DNA from: Microbacterium karelineae
GTDB taxonomy: Bacteria > Actinomycetota > Actinomycetes > Actinomycetales > Microbacteriaceae
Direction: 5' to 3'
Length of the DNA: 45,986 nucleotides
Assembly (NCBI RefSeq): GCF_009745985.1
Contig: NZ_WFIX01000189.1
Coordinates: 1 to 45,986, forward strand
Shown here: positions 24,545 through 32,870 of the stretch, piece by piece
Position numbering within the stretch: the first letter of the stretch is position 1
Layout of the letters: each line of letters starts with the position of its first letter
The notes under the pieces: model-generated
What the model was told of the DNA's origin: nothing
Database searches by the model: none
What the model saw: the letters and a program-made list of their open reading frames with translations, nothing else
Program-made: the position numbers and the translations under genes

Positions 24545-25111
24545 ATGAGCGACGAGCGACATCGTGGCGCGCTGGAGGCCGCAGACGACCGGATCGTCGC
24601 CGGCCGCGCCGCCGATGGCGACACGGCGGCGTTCGCCGTGCTGGTGCGCCGGTACACGCCGATGATGCGCGCCTACGTCCGGAGGATCCTCTCCGGATCG
24701 GCCGATGTGGACGACGTGGTGCAGGACACCTTCATCACGGCGTGGGAGCGCCTGCCGGGACTCGACGATCCGGCGAAGGTGAAGAGCTGGCTCATGCGGA
24801 TCGCGGGCCGCAGAGCCGTCGATCGGATGCGGGCGGCCCGGCCCAGTGCCGACATCGACGACGTCGAGGTCGCGGCGCCGACCCACGCGGCGCCGCCGCG
24901 GGTGGTGGAGGCGCGCGTGGGCGTCGCGGCGCTGAGCCGCGCGCTCGGGGAACTCCCCGATGACCAGCGCCAGTGCTGGGTGCTCCGCGAGATCGGCGGG
25001 TGCTCATACGAGGAGATCGCCCGTGAGCTCGACATCCCGACGTCCACCGTGCGCGGGCTCCTCGCCCGTGCACGAAAGTACATCCTCGTCCGGATGGAGC
25101 AGTGGCGATGA
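24545..25111 (+). CDS. ECF-type RNA polymerase sigma factor
   Basis: The 188-residue protein has sigma region 2 (VLVRRYTPMMRAYVRRIL, then DVDDVVQDTFITAWERLPGL) and region 4 (LPDDQRQCWVLREIGGCSYE, then EIARELDIPTSTVRGLLARARKYI) joined by a short linker, with no region 3. That is the standard ECF layout. A purine-rich GGGGAGGAGGGG precedes the ATG at 24545. It overlaps the next gene by 4 bp, which is where anti-sigma genes usually lie. Position suggests it drives the Asp23/AmaP/CsbD cluster; no promoter motif was matched to it. Confidence 0.9.
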   Translation: MSDERHRGALEAADDRIVAGRAADGDTAAFAVLVRRYTPMMRAYVRRILSGSADVDDVVQDTFITAWERLPGLDDPAKVKSWLMRIAGRRAVDRMRAARPSADIDDVEVAAPTHAAPPRVVEARVGVAALSRALGELPDDQRQCWVLREIGGCSYEEIARELDIPTSTVRGLLARARKYILVRMEQWR

Positions 25112-25731
25112 CCGACGAACACGACACCCCCGACATCCCTGGGCTCGATCTCGAGCCCGCGGCCCTCGACGGACACACGATCGAGGAGCTCACCGACTAT
25201 CTCGAGGCGGGGCGCGCACCGCGTGACGCATCGATCGAGGACTCGCCCGGTTGCCGGATCGCGCTCGATGCGCTGGAGCGGCTGCACGGGCTCGCGCCCG
25301 ACCTGATCGAGAGCGATGCATCGGCGGAACCGGCGGCCGACGACGGCTGGGTGAAGAGGATCCTCGCCGGCATCGCTATCGACGCCCGAGCCGGACGGCG
25401 GATCCCGTTCGGCATCCCCGACGAGAGCTGTGATCTCGGCATCACCGAGGGCGCCGTGCGTGGCATCGTGCGGGCCGCCGAGGGCGCGGTGCCCGGCGCG
25501 CTCATCGGGCGCTGCCGGCTCGACGGCGATGTCACCGCGCCCGGCGAGCCCGTGCGGGTTCGCGTGGACGCGAGCGTGCCCTACGGCCTCCCGATCCCCG
25601 AGATGGCCGACCGGCTGCGGGCCGAGATCGCAGAGCGCCTGCGCCGCCATACCGATCTGAACGTCGATGGCGTCGACGTGACGGTGCACGACATCCAGCT
25701 GTTCCCGTCGTCCGAGGAGGAGGACCGATGA
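25108..25731 (+). CDS. Asp23-like protein with candidate anti-sigma N-terminus
   Basis: The 207-residue protein has two parts. Residues about 20-70 (HTIEELTDYLEAGRAPRDAS, then IEDSPGCRIALDALERLHGL) form a short helical region resembling small anti-sigma domains, but without the HxxxCxxC zinc motif; only one Cys is present. Residues about 105-205 follow the Asp23 pattern: ITEGAVRGIVRAAEGAVPGA, VRVRVDASVPYGLPIPEMAD, and RRHTDLNVDGVDVTVHDI. It is translationally coupled to the ECF sigma gene (4-bp overlap), so a stress-state-sensing anti-sigma role is plausible but unproven. Confidence 0.65.
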   Translation: MTDEHDTPDIPGLDLEPAALDGHTIEELTDYLEAGRAPRDASIEDSPGCRIALDALERLHGLAPDLIESDASAEPAADDGWVKRILAGIAIDARAGRRIPFGIPDESCDLGITEGAVRGIVRAAEGAVPGALIGRCRLDGDVTAPGEPVRVRVDASVPYGLPIPEMADRLRAEIAERLRRHTDLNVDGVDVTVHDIQLFPSSEEEDR

Positions 25732-26093
25732 GCGCAGAGGACCGGCAGGGCATCCCCGCCCGGATCGAGGCTGCGGTGCGCGCCGTGCCCGGCGTCGCGG
25801 ACGTCTATCCGACGGGAGCGCTCGCGTCGCGGATCGTCGATGCGGGGGCACGCCTTCTCGGCGTGCGCGACGGCGACGCACCCCTCGTGCGCGTCGACGA
25901 CGGCGCAGGCGTGCGCGTCGAGGCCGCCATCGGCGTGCGCGCGGGCGACGGCGCCGGCGACGTGGTCCGCGCCGCTCGCGCCGCGATCCGCGCCGTCCTC
26001 GACGAGCCGGGGCGGCCCGAGCCGGAGATCCGCCTCACCGTCGTGCACGTGGAGGATGGCCCCGTCGAGGGAGCCGGACAGCGCTTCACCTGA
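25728..26093 (+). CDS. Small Asp23-related protein
   Basis: The 121-residue product carries a reduced Asp23-like pattern: IPARIEAAVRAVPGVADVYP, then RVEAAIGVRAGDGAGDVVRA, then PEIRLTVVHVEDGPVEGAG. Homology is weak by eye and based on strand-helix order and position. It overlaps the previous gene by 4 bp. Its last 8 bp overlap the end of the convergent response-regulator gene, so antisense interference at the 3' ends is possible. Confidence 0.6.
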   Translation: MSAEDRQGIPARIEAAVRAVPGVADVYPTGALASRIVDAGARLLGVRDGDAPLVRVDDGAGVRVEAAIGVRAGDGAGDVVRAARAAIRAVLDEPGRPEPEIRLTVVHVEDGPVEGAGQRFT

Positions 26094-26736
26094 CCGCGCC
26101 GAGCCGCCCCAGCTGCACGCGCGAGGTCGTCCCCGTCTTCGCATAAAGGGATCCGACGTGCGTCTTCACCGTCGTGATCCCGATGCCCAGCCGGTCGGCG
26201 ATCGCCTGATTGGAGAGGCCCTGAGCGATGAGGCCGAGGACCTCCGCCTCGCGTGCCGTGAGAGCGGCGCGGTCGAGGGCGTTCTCCTCGCTCGTCGACC
26301 ACGAGCGACCGGCTTCGTTCAGCCGCTCGATGAGGCCGCCAGCGACAGCGGGATCGATGACATGGCGCTCCTCGGCGACATGGTGGACGGCCTGGATCAG
26401 TTCGCCGCCGCGTGTGGTCTTCAGGAGATAGCCGTGCGCGCCGGCCTCGAGCGCTCGCATGATGAGTTCGTCGGAGTCGAACGTCGTCAGCACGATGACC
26501 CGCGTCGCGGTCTCGGCCGTGATCCGCTCTGTCGCCCAGATGCCGTCCGAGTGCGGCATGCGCAGATCCACGAGGACGACGTCCGGTCGATGCCGGACGC
26601 AGAGCGCGAGCGCGTCGAATCCGTTCTCCGCCTCGCCGACGACCTCGAGCGACGGATCCGTAGCGAGGATCGCGGCGACGCCGCTGCGGATCGCCTCGTG
26701 GTCGTCGGCGATCGCCACGCGCACGTTCTCGCTCAT
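26086..26736 (-). CDS. NarL/LuxR-type response regulator
   Basis: The 216-residue protein has a receiver domain (VRVAIADDHEAIRSGVAAIL with acidic pair D11-D12, phosphoacceptor D57 in VVLVDLRMP, TTF switch, and K in GYLLKTTRGG). A C-terminal LuxR helix-turn-helix follows: LTAREAEVLGLIAQGLSNQA and IADRLGIGITTVKTHVGSLY. The ATG at 26736 overlaps the TGA of the kinase gene upstream by 4 bp, so the pair is one operon. Target genes are unknown; convergence on the Asp23 cluster suggests, but does not show, a link to envelope stress. Confidence 0.92.
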   Translation of the reverse strand: MSENVRVAIADDHEAIRSGVAAILATDPSLEVVGEAENGFDALALCVRHRPDVVLVDLRMPHSDGIWATERITAETATRVIVLTTFDSDELIMRALEAGAHGYLLKTTRGGELIQAVHHVAEERHVIDPAVAGGLIERLNEAGRSWSTSEENALDRAALTAREAEVLGLIAQGLSNQAIADRLGIGITTVKTHVGSLYAKTGTTSRVQLGRLGAVR

Positions 26737-27977
26737 GCATGTTCCTCTCCGTCTGGAAGTGTGGCCCGATCGCGTGTCATCGGGATGGTGGCGAGCGCAC
26801 GCCAGCGGCCTCTCAGTGCGTCGGCGGACGCGTCGAGCGATGCGCCGATCGTCCGGAGCAGGAGTGCGGCGCCGGTGATGCCGATGCCGCTGCCCGCCGC
26901 AGGCGCACGATCCGACGCCAGGGCGTTCTCGACGGTGACCGTCAGGGGCGCCGAGTCGGACGGTGCCGACACGTCGACCGTGACATCGCCGATCCCGTGC
27001 TTCACGGCGTTCGCGACGAGCTCCTGCAGCGCGCGCGTGACGATTCCCCGCTCGCGAGGGGAGAGGCCGACGCACGCATCGGCGACCCCGTATGCGCCGG
27101 CGCCGGTCCAGACGAGGGAACGCCCCGCGGGAGGGAGCCGAGCGAGCGCGGCCAGCGCCTCGGCGACGTGGGGCGGCGCGGGCTCCGCGAGGTCGTCGAC
27201 CGTCGTCAGGACGGCGATGAGTCGGCGCAGCTGCTGGTGAGCCTGCTCGGTTCCGCTCGTGACCTGGTCGAGGCTGCGCTCGATCTCAGGGGTCGACGCT
27301 CCGGAGCTCTCGATTCGGAGCCGGGCCGCCTCGACGTGCAGCCCGGCGACGGCGATCTGGTTCGCGACGAGGTCATGCAGGTCGTGCGCGATGCGTTGGC
27401 GCATGCGCAGCATCGACCGCATGTGCTGATCGCTCATCGCCGCTCGGGTGCGCATGCGCTCGCTCCTGACGTTCCATCCCCACAGCCCGCCGATGAGGAC
27501 GATGAGCGCCCACTGCAATGCGACCACCGTGACGGGGCCGTCGGGACGCAGGACGAACATCGCGACGCCCGCCGCGATCGCGAGACCGACGGCGATGCCG
27601 ATCGTGATGCGCACCCCGCGAACGCTCCCGTATTTGATCGCGCAGTAGACGACATCGGTGAAGGCGAGCACGACGCCCGGACTGCTGCCGTGCAGAAGAT
27701 CGAGGACGGTGATCGCGCTGCCGAGCGCGAGCACGAGCATCGGCCGCGTCGACCGCTGCGTTGCGAGGGCGGTCATGCCTCCCAGTGTGAGCAGGAAGAC
27801 GGTTCCGTCCGGCGGGAGCACGGCGGCGCGTGCTGACATCGGGAACAGGCCGAACTGCAGCAGCGCGAGGCCGATGAGCAGGATCACCGCGGCGACGATC
27901 GCATCGCGTCCGCGCGGATGGGAGCTCAGCCGACGGGGCCAGAGGTCCGACCGTCCTCGTCGCGTCATGGAACTCAT
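26733..27977 (-). CDS. NarL-family sensor histidine kinase
   Basis: The 414-residue kinase has about five to six transmembrane helices in residues 20-165, then a HisKA_3 dimerisation domain with the phospho-His in RQRIAHDLHDLVANQIAVAG (about residue 200). It ends with a HATPase domain marked by LQELVANAVKHG (N box) and GSGIGITGAALLLRTIGASL. No large extracellular domain is evident, so it probably senses membrane state. The ATG at 27977 is used; ATG 27968 is an equally good alternative. Partner is the response regulator immediately downstream. Confidence 0.9.
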   Translation of the reverse strand: MSSMTRRGRSDLWPRRLSSHPRGRDAIVAAVILLIGLALLQFGLFPMSARAAVLPPDGTVFLLTLGGMTALATQRSTRPMLVLALGSAITVLDLLHGSSPGVVLAFTDVVYCAIKYGSVRGVRITIGIAVGLAIAAGVAMFVLRPDGPVTVVALQWALIVLIGGLWGWNVRSERMRTRAAMSDQHMRSMLRMRQRIAHDLHDLVANQIAVAGLHVEAARLRIESSGASTPEIERSLDQVTSGTEQAHQQLRRLIAVLTTVDDLAEPAPPHVAEALAALARLPPAGRSLVWTGAGAYGVADACVGLSPRERGIVTRALQELVANAVKHGIGDVTVDVSAPSDSAPLTVTVENALASDRAPAAGSGIGITGAALLLRTIGASLDASADALRGRWRALATIPMTRDRATLPDGEEHA

Positions 27978-28076
27978 CCTGCCCGAGCGGGCGCTCGCCG
28001 CGCCTCATCCGATCGGAGGAGGCGCGGCGGCCCTGCGCAGGATCCGTGCCGATCCGATCTGGGTGAAGGTGGCCAG

Positions 28077-28643
28077 ATGAACATCGTCGCCGGAATCATC
28101 GCCTGCGAGATCGGCTTCTGGGTCGTCCTCGCGCTCGGACTCGTCGCACGGTACCCGCTGCGAATGCCTGGAGTCTCGCGCGTCCTGTTGCTGTGCGTGC
28201 CACTGCTCGACGTCGCGCTGCTGTCGCTGATCACGTGGGATCTTCTCGCGAACGGTGCGTCGGCCGACTTCACCCACGGTCTCGGCGCCGTCTACCTCGG
28301 CTTCACCGTCGCGTTCGGGCATCAGATCATTCAGCGGGTCGACGCCTGGTTCGCGTATCGATTCGCCGGGGGGCCTGTCCCGGACACGCCGCCGAAGGCC
28401 GGGCCAGGACGGGTCAGGTTCGAATGGACTCAATGGCTGCGCATGCTGCTGTGCGCGGGGATCACAACCGTCGTGCTCGGTGGGATCGTGATCCTCGTCG
28501 GCGACTCGGCCCGAACCGCCGAGCTGCTGGGGTGGGTGGCCCGCATCTGGATCGTGGCGGCGGTCTGGCTCATCGGATGGCCGGTATGGGTCACGATGAG
28601 CCACATCGGCCGGGCCTCCCCGGCGCGGGCGCCTAGAGCCTGA
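28077..28643 (+). CDS. Membrane protein of unknown function
   Basis: The 188-residue product has about five hydrophobic segments: IVAGIIACEIGFWVVLALGL, VLLLCVPLLDVALLSLITWD, LGAVYLGFTVAFGHQI, LLCAGITTVVLGGIVILVG, and IWIVAAVWLIGWPVWVTM. A cytoplasmic loop around PVPDTPPKAGPGRVRFEW lies between the third and fourth. I do not recognise a named family. It is divergent from the histidine kinase gene (99-bp gap) and its last 11 bp overlap the convergent SurA-N lipoprotein gene. Confidence 0.75.
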   Translation: MNIVAGIIACEIGFWVVLALGLVARYPLRMPGVSRVLLLCVPLLDVALLSLITWDLLANGASADFTHGLGAVYLGFTVAFGHQIIQRVDAWFAYRFAGGPVPDTPPKAGPGRVRFEWTQWLRMLLCAGITTVVLGGIVILVGDSARTAELLGWVARIWIVAAVWLIGWPVWVTMSHIGRASPARAPRA

Positions 28644-29388
28644 TCTCGACCTCGCCCGATTCGCGGAGCTCGCCGAGGATCTCCTCGATCGCCGCGTTCT
28701 GCTTCTGCGTCATCGCCTGCTGGGCGAGCTGATCCTTGACGTCCTTGAACGGCGGGATCTCGCCCGCCTCCTCGGATCCGTCGCCCTGCGACGTCGCCTG
28801 CTCGACGACCGCGTCGTACTGCTCGCGCAGCTCCTCGTCGCTCGGCGGCTCGATGTCCGTCTCGGCCTCGATGTAGCCGTCGATCTGGAACTGGCTCGCG
28901 GCATCGCGACGCACCTGCTCCTCCGAGACCCCCTGCTCGCCGAACGCCTCGATGACCTCCTCGACGGAGCCCATGCCGTTCTGCTCTGCCGCGTCCTTCA
29001 GGATCGCCTCGATGTCGTCGTCGCTCGGCTCGATCCCGGCACCTGTCGCGGCCTGCGTGAGGAGCCGGTTGTTGATCAGCAGCTCGGCGACCTGCTGCTT
29101 CAGCTGATCCTGATCGATCTCCTGGCCGGTCTGCTGCTGGCTCATCGCGGCCTGCTGGAACTGCGTCTCGTAGGCGGTGGAGAACTCCTCCAGCCCGATC
29201 TCCTCGCCGTTGACGACGGCGACGACGTCGGGGAGGCCGTCGAGGTCCGCCTCGGGCGCGCCGGACTGGGCGTCGGCGGACGCCGTGGGGGCGGGGGTCT
29301 CGTCCGCGTCTTCGCCGTTCACGCTGCAGCCTGTGAGGGCGAGGGCTGCGACGACAGAAGCGGCGAGGATCTTTCGCGTGATCGACAT
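28633..29388 (-). CDS. SurA N-terminal-domain lipoprotein
   Basis: The 251-residue protein has a lipoprotein signal: KILAASVVAALALTGCSVNG, lipobox LTGC with the acylated Cys near residue 20. A Pro/Ala/Asp-rich linker follows, then a SurA-N-like helical domain (VVAVVNGEEIGLEEFSTAYE, LKQQVAELLINNRLLTQAAT, IEPSDDDIEAILKDAAEQNG, EEQVRRDAASQFQIDGYIEA). No parvulin isomerase domain is visible, so it is probably a surface chaperone rather than a proline isomerase. Composition is strongly acidic and Gln-rich. Monocistronic. Confidence 0.85.
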   Translation of the reverse strand: MSITRKILAASVVAALALTGCSVNGEDADETPAPTASADAQSGAPEADLDGLPDVVAVVNGEEIGLEEFSTAYETQFQQAAMSQQQTGQEIDQDQLKQQVAELLINNRLLTQAATGAGIEPSDDDIEAILKDAAEQNGMGSVEEVIEAFGEQGVSEEQVRRDAASQFQIDGYIEAETDIEPPSDEELREQYDAVVEQATSQGDGSEEAGEIPPFKDVKDQLAQQAMTQKQNAAIEEILGELRESGEVEIRL

Positions 29389-29547
29389 GCGGGCCTCCGG
29401 ATAGCGGTTGGGGTCCCCCGCGACGCTACCGCCTGCATCCGGCATCGGGGTCAGCGGGCGGTCAGGGAGAGATCCGGATCGGGTCGCGCTCGGACTAGAG
29501 TCGCCCTACGCGCATCTGACGAGGGATGCGCGCGGGAGGAGGGATCC

Positions 29548-30594
29548 ATGGGGGCCACGGGGGCGACGGATCCCGCCACGAGCCCGGAGCGTCGGGCTGA
29601 CGGCCGGCCCGCGACGATCTACGACGTCGCGCGCGCCGCCGAGGTCTCGCACCAGACCGTGAGCCGCTTCATCCGTGGCGACGACCGGATCCGCCCGCAG
29701 ACGCGCGAGCGCGTCGAGGCCGCCATGGCGGCGCTCGACTACCGCATGAATCTCACGGCGCGGTCGCTGCGCACGCGCCGATCGAATCGGATCGCCGCCC
29801 TGACGCACGACATCGCCCAGGTCGGCCCGAGCAAGACGGCGCAGGGCGCCAGCAACGCGGCGCGCGAGGCCGGCTACCTCCTCGACTTCGTCTCGCTCGA
29901 CTTCCGGGATCGGACGGCCGTCGACGATGCCCTCGAGCTCATCGCCCGCCAGGACCTCGCGGGGGTGCTCGCGCTCTCGGCGACCGACGAAGTGGCCGAG
30001 GCATTCGCGGGCATGCGCTTCCACGCGCCCGCGTTCATCGTGACCGAGGACGACGAGCCGCGGCCAGAGGCGCCGATCACGGCGCCGGCGATCGGCCTGC
30101 GGGCGGCGGTCGCACACCTCGCCGAGCTCGGGCACCGCCGCATCTTCCACATCGCGGGCCCCGACGGCTGGCGCTCCGCGCGGAACCGCGCGGCCGCGTA
30201 TCGCCGCGAGCTCGCACGGCACGGCCTCGAACCGGCGGGGGAGGCGCCGGGCGACTGGTCATCGGCATCGGGCTACGCCGCGGCGGCCGCCGTGCCGCGC
30301 GGCGCGACGGCGGTCATCGCGGCGAACGACCAGATGGCGCTCGGCGCGATCCTCGCCTTCGAGGAACGGGGCCGGCGTGTGCCGGACGACATCAGCATCA
30401 TCGGCTTCGACGGAATCGCCGAGTCGGCGTACTTCCGTCCGCCGCTCACAACGATCCAGCAGGACTTCGAGCAGCAGGGGAGGCGGGCGTTCGCGCAGCT
30501 CCTGCTCCTGCTCGACGGGCCGGATTCGGCCGACGTTCCGCCTGAGCGGGCCGAGCTGATCGTGCGCAGCTCGACGGCGCCGCCGCCGTCCTGA
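29548..30594 (+). CDS. LacI-family transcriptional regulator
   Basis: The 348-residue protein begins with a 20-residue leader. It has a LacI helix-turn-helix (ATIYDVARAAEVSHQTVSRF, then IRPQTRERVEAAMAALDYRM, and the hinge LTARSLRTRRSNRIA), followed by a periplasmic-binding-like effector domain with VIAANDQMALGAILAFEERG and DDISIIGFDGIAESAYFRPP. It lies directly upstream of a beta-galactosidase and a sugar ABC importer and probably represses them through the GTGATCGATCAC sites. GGAGGAGGG precedes the ATG at 29548. The inducer is probably a galactoside or its product. Confidence 0.92.
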   Translation: MGATGATDPATSPERRADGRPATIYDVARAAEVSHQTVSRFIRGDDRIRPQTRERVEAAMAALDYRMNLTARSLRTRRSNRIAALTHDIAQVGPSKTAQGASNAAREAGYLLDFVSLDFRDRTAVDDALELIARQDLAGVLALSATDEVAEAFAGMRFHAPAFIVTEDDEPRPEAPITAPAIGLRAAVAHLAELGHRRIFHIAGPDGWRSARNRAAAYRRELARHGLEPAGEAPGDWSSASGYAAAAAVPRGATAVIAANDQMALGAILAFEERGRRVPDDISIIGFDGIAESAYFRPPLTTIQQDFEQQGRRAFAQLLLLLDGPDSADVPPERAELIVRSSTAPPPS

Positions 30595-30637
30595 TCCGCC
30601 CCGCCGGCGCCGAGATCACGGTTTCATCACGGCGTAT

Positions 30638-30651
30638 TGTGATCGATCACA
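30638..30651. promoter_or_regulatory. Upstream LacI-type operator O1
   Basis: TGTGATCGATCACA is a perfect 14-bp palindrome in the gap between the regulator gene and the beta-galactosidase gene. Its 12-bp core GTGATCGATCAC recurs at 30728-30739, 89 bp away centre to centre. Confidence 0.75.
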
Positions 30652-30721
30652 TACACGCGTAGGTTCTCGGTCAACCGCCCGCGACGAGGCCGGCGGTGCG
30701 ACGAAGGAGTCCACAGCGCGT

Positions 30722-32842
30722 ATGAATGTGATCGATCACTCGATGACGGCGAGAACCCTCTTCGGGGCCGCGTACTACGCGGAGTACCACGGCGAGGAGC
30801 GCACAGAACTCGATCTCGACCTCATGAAGGACGCCGGCTTCACGGTGATCCGCGTCGGGGAGTCCGTGTGGTCGACGTGGGAGCCGGAGGACGGGTGCTT
30901 CGAGCTCGACTGGCTGCGGCCGGTGCTCGACGGCGCGCACGCGCGCGGCATCGCCGTGATCCTCGGCACCCCGACATACGCGGTGCCGCCGTGGCTGCAG
31001 GTCGCGCACCCCGAGATCGCGGCCGAGACCCGCACGGGCCAGCGCGAGCCGTGGGGCGGTCGCCAGGAGGTCGACTTCACCCACCCCGCCTTCCTGTTCC
31101 ATGCCGAGCGCATCATCCGGCGGGTCGTGGAGCGCTATGCCGACCACCCCGCCGTCATCGGCTTCCAGGTCGACAACGAGCCGGGCCTGCACCTGTTCCA
31201 CAACGAGCACGTCTTCGGGCGCTTCGTCGATCAGCTGAAGGCGCGCTACGGCGACGTCGACACGCTGAACCGCGAGTGGGGCCTGACCTACTGGTCGCAT
31301 CGCCTGGCCGACTGGTCCGAGCTGTGGCGCCCCGACGGCAACACGCTGCCCCAGTACGACCTCGCGTGGCGCCGATATCAGGCCGAGCTCACAACCGAGT
31401 TCATCGCCTGGCAGGCCGGGATCGTGCGCGAGTACGCGAGCGCCGAGCAGTTCGTGACGACGTGCATCGCGTACCCGCGGCCCGCGGTCGACGACGAGTC
31501 CCTCGTCGAGGCCCTCGACGTGACGGCGGGCAACCCGTACTACGCGATGCAGGACCACCTCGACGCGAACCGCGAGCCCGATCCCGTGACCCACTGGACG
31601 ACCTCCGGCGTCGCCGGGCTGCTGCGACAGGCCGACCGCCTGTTCTCGTCGAACCAGCGGCGGTTCCTCGTCACCGAGACCGACGCGCAGTCGATCGGCG
31701 GCTCGGCCTTCAACCTGCCGCCGTATCCGGGCCAGCTGTCGCAGTCGGCGTTCGCCCTCATCTCGCGCGGCGCCCGCATGATCGAGTACTGGCACTGGCA
31801 CACGCTGCCCTACGGCACCGAGACGTACTGGGGCGGCGTCCTGCCACACAGCCTGCGCCCGGGTCGCGTGTACCGCGAGGTCGCCGAGATCGGGCGCCGC
31901 CTGGGCACCATCGGCGACGCGCTTGACGGCTTCGAGCCCGACGCCGACGTCGCCCTCCTCTGGTCGAACGACAGCCGCTACGCGATGGAGTTCTTCCCGC
32001 CGCTCGCTCGCGCGGACGGCGAGCCGGATCCCGCCTCCTACGAGCGGATCTTCGATGCGTACCACCGGGGGGTCGTCGACGCGGGCGCGCAGGCGCGGAT
32101 CCTGCATGCGCGTCAGGCACGCGGTATCGGGGCGGCGGCCCTCGCGCGCCGCTTCCCCGTGCTCATCGTCCCTGGCCTCTACGTCGCGGCCGACGAGGAT
32201 CTCGACCTCCTGCGCGACTACGCCGCGGCGGGCGGACACCTCGTCATCGGGATCCGCACGGGGTACGGCGACGACGAGGCGCGCGCCCGCATCGATGTCG
32301 CGCCGGGCCGGCTCGCGGGCGCGGCGGGCGTCTGGTACGAGGAGTTCTCGAACCTGCAGGACGAGATCGCCGTGACCGCGCGCGCGGACCTGAGCCTCTC
32401 GGGCGACGCCGCGGGACGGGCCTGGGCGGACGGCCTGATCCTCGACGGGGCGGAGGCGCTCGCCGACTACGCGCATCCGCGCTTCGGTGCCTTCCCCGCC
32501 ATCGCGACGACCCCGCATGGCGCAGGCCGCATCACGACGGTCGGCACCGTCCCGAACCCCGCCCTTGCGGCCGACATCGTGCGGTGGGCCGCGCCCGAGC
32601 GGATCGCGGACGCGCTCGCGCCGGAACGCGGCCGCCCCGTCACGGTCTCGTCGGGCACGCTGGCGGCCGGCGAGCGGGCGTGGTTCGTCTTCAACTGGAG
32701 CGGGGATCCGGTCGAGGTGCGCATCGCGCGCGATGTGCGCGACGCCGTCACGGGCGACGCGCTCGCGGCGGGCACCGGGCTCCCGCTGCCCCCGTGGGGA
32801 TCCGCCCTCCTCATCGACCGGTCCGCGACGGACCGCGCCTGA
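30722..32842 (+). CDS. GH42 beta-galactosidase
   Basis: The 706-residue enzyme hydrolyses terminal beta-galactosides. The GH42 TIM barrel covers about residues 10-385: FGAAYYAEYH, GFTVIRVGESVWSTWEPEDG, and the acid/base Glu153 in VIGFQVDNEPGLH. The nucleophile candidate is Glu319 in FLVTETDAQSIGG. A trimerisation (Rossmann-like) domain and a C-terminal beta domain follow to near residue 700. No signal peptide, so it acts in the cytoplasm on sugar delivered by the adjacent importer. The ATG at 30722 has GAAGGAG at 30703-30709. A LacI operator overlaps codons 2-7. Confidence 0.92.
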   Translation: MNVIDHSMTARTLFGAAYYAEYHGEERTELDLDLMKDAGFTVIRVGESVWSTWEPEDGCFELDWLRPVLDGAHARGIAVILGTPTYAVPPWLQVAHPEIAAETRTGQREPWGGRQEVDFTHPAFLFHAERIIRRVVERYADHPAVIGFQVDNEPGLHLFHNEHVFGRFVDQLKARYGDVDTLNREWGLTYWSHRLADWSELWRPDGNTLPQYDLAWRRYQAELTTEFIAWQAGIVREYASAEQFVTTCIAYPRPAVDDESLVEALDVTAGNPYYAMQDHLDANREPDPVTHWTTSGVAGLLRQADRLFSSNQRRFLVTETDAQSIGGSAFNLPPYPGQLSQSAFALISRGARMIEYWHWHTLPYGTETYWGGVLPHSLRPGRVYREVAEIGRRLGTIGDALDGFEPDADVALLWSNDSRYAMEFFPPLARADGEPDPASYERIFDAYHRGVVDAGAQARILHARQARGIGAAALARRFPVLIVPGLYVAADEDLDLLRDYAAAGGHLVIGIRTGYGDDEARARIDVAPGRLAGAAGVWYEEFSNLQDEIAVTARADLSLSGDAAGRAWADGLILDGAEALADYAHPRFGAFPAIATTPHGAGRITTVGTVPNPALAADIVRWAAPERIADALAPERGRPVTVSSGTLAAGERAWFVFNWSGDPVEVRIARDVRDAVTGDALAAGTGLPLPPWGSALLIDRSATDRA
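30727..30740. promoter_or_regulatory. Second LacI-type operator inside the GH42 start
   Basis: TGTGATCGATCACT differs from the upstream operator only at the last base. It covers codons 2-7 of the beta-galactosidase gene, with the core GTG ATC GAT CAC read as Val-Ile-Asp-His. Two sites 89 bp apart would allow looping repression or block elongation. Confidence 0.7.
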
Positions 32843-32870
32843 CACGACACGACACGAACAGGAGAAGGAC

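Noticed and set aside
32848-32862. GACAC tandem run before the binding-protein gene
   Set aside because: Three short units only; no palindrome or regulatory match.
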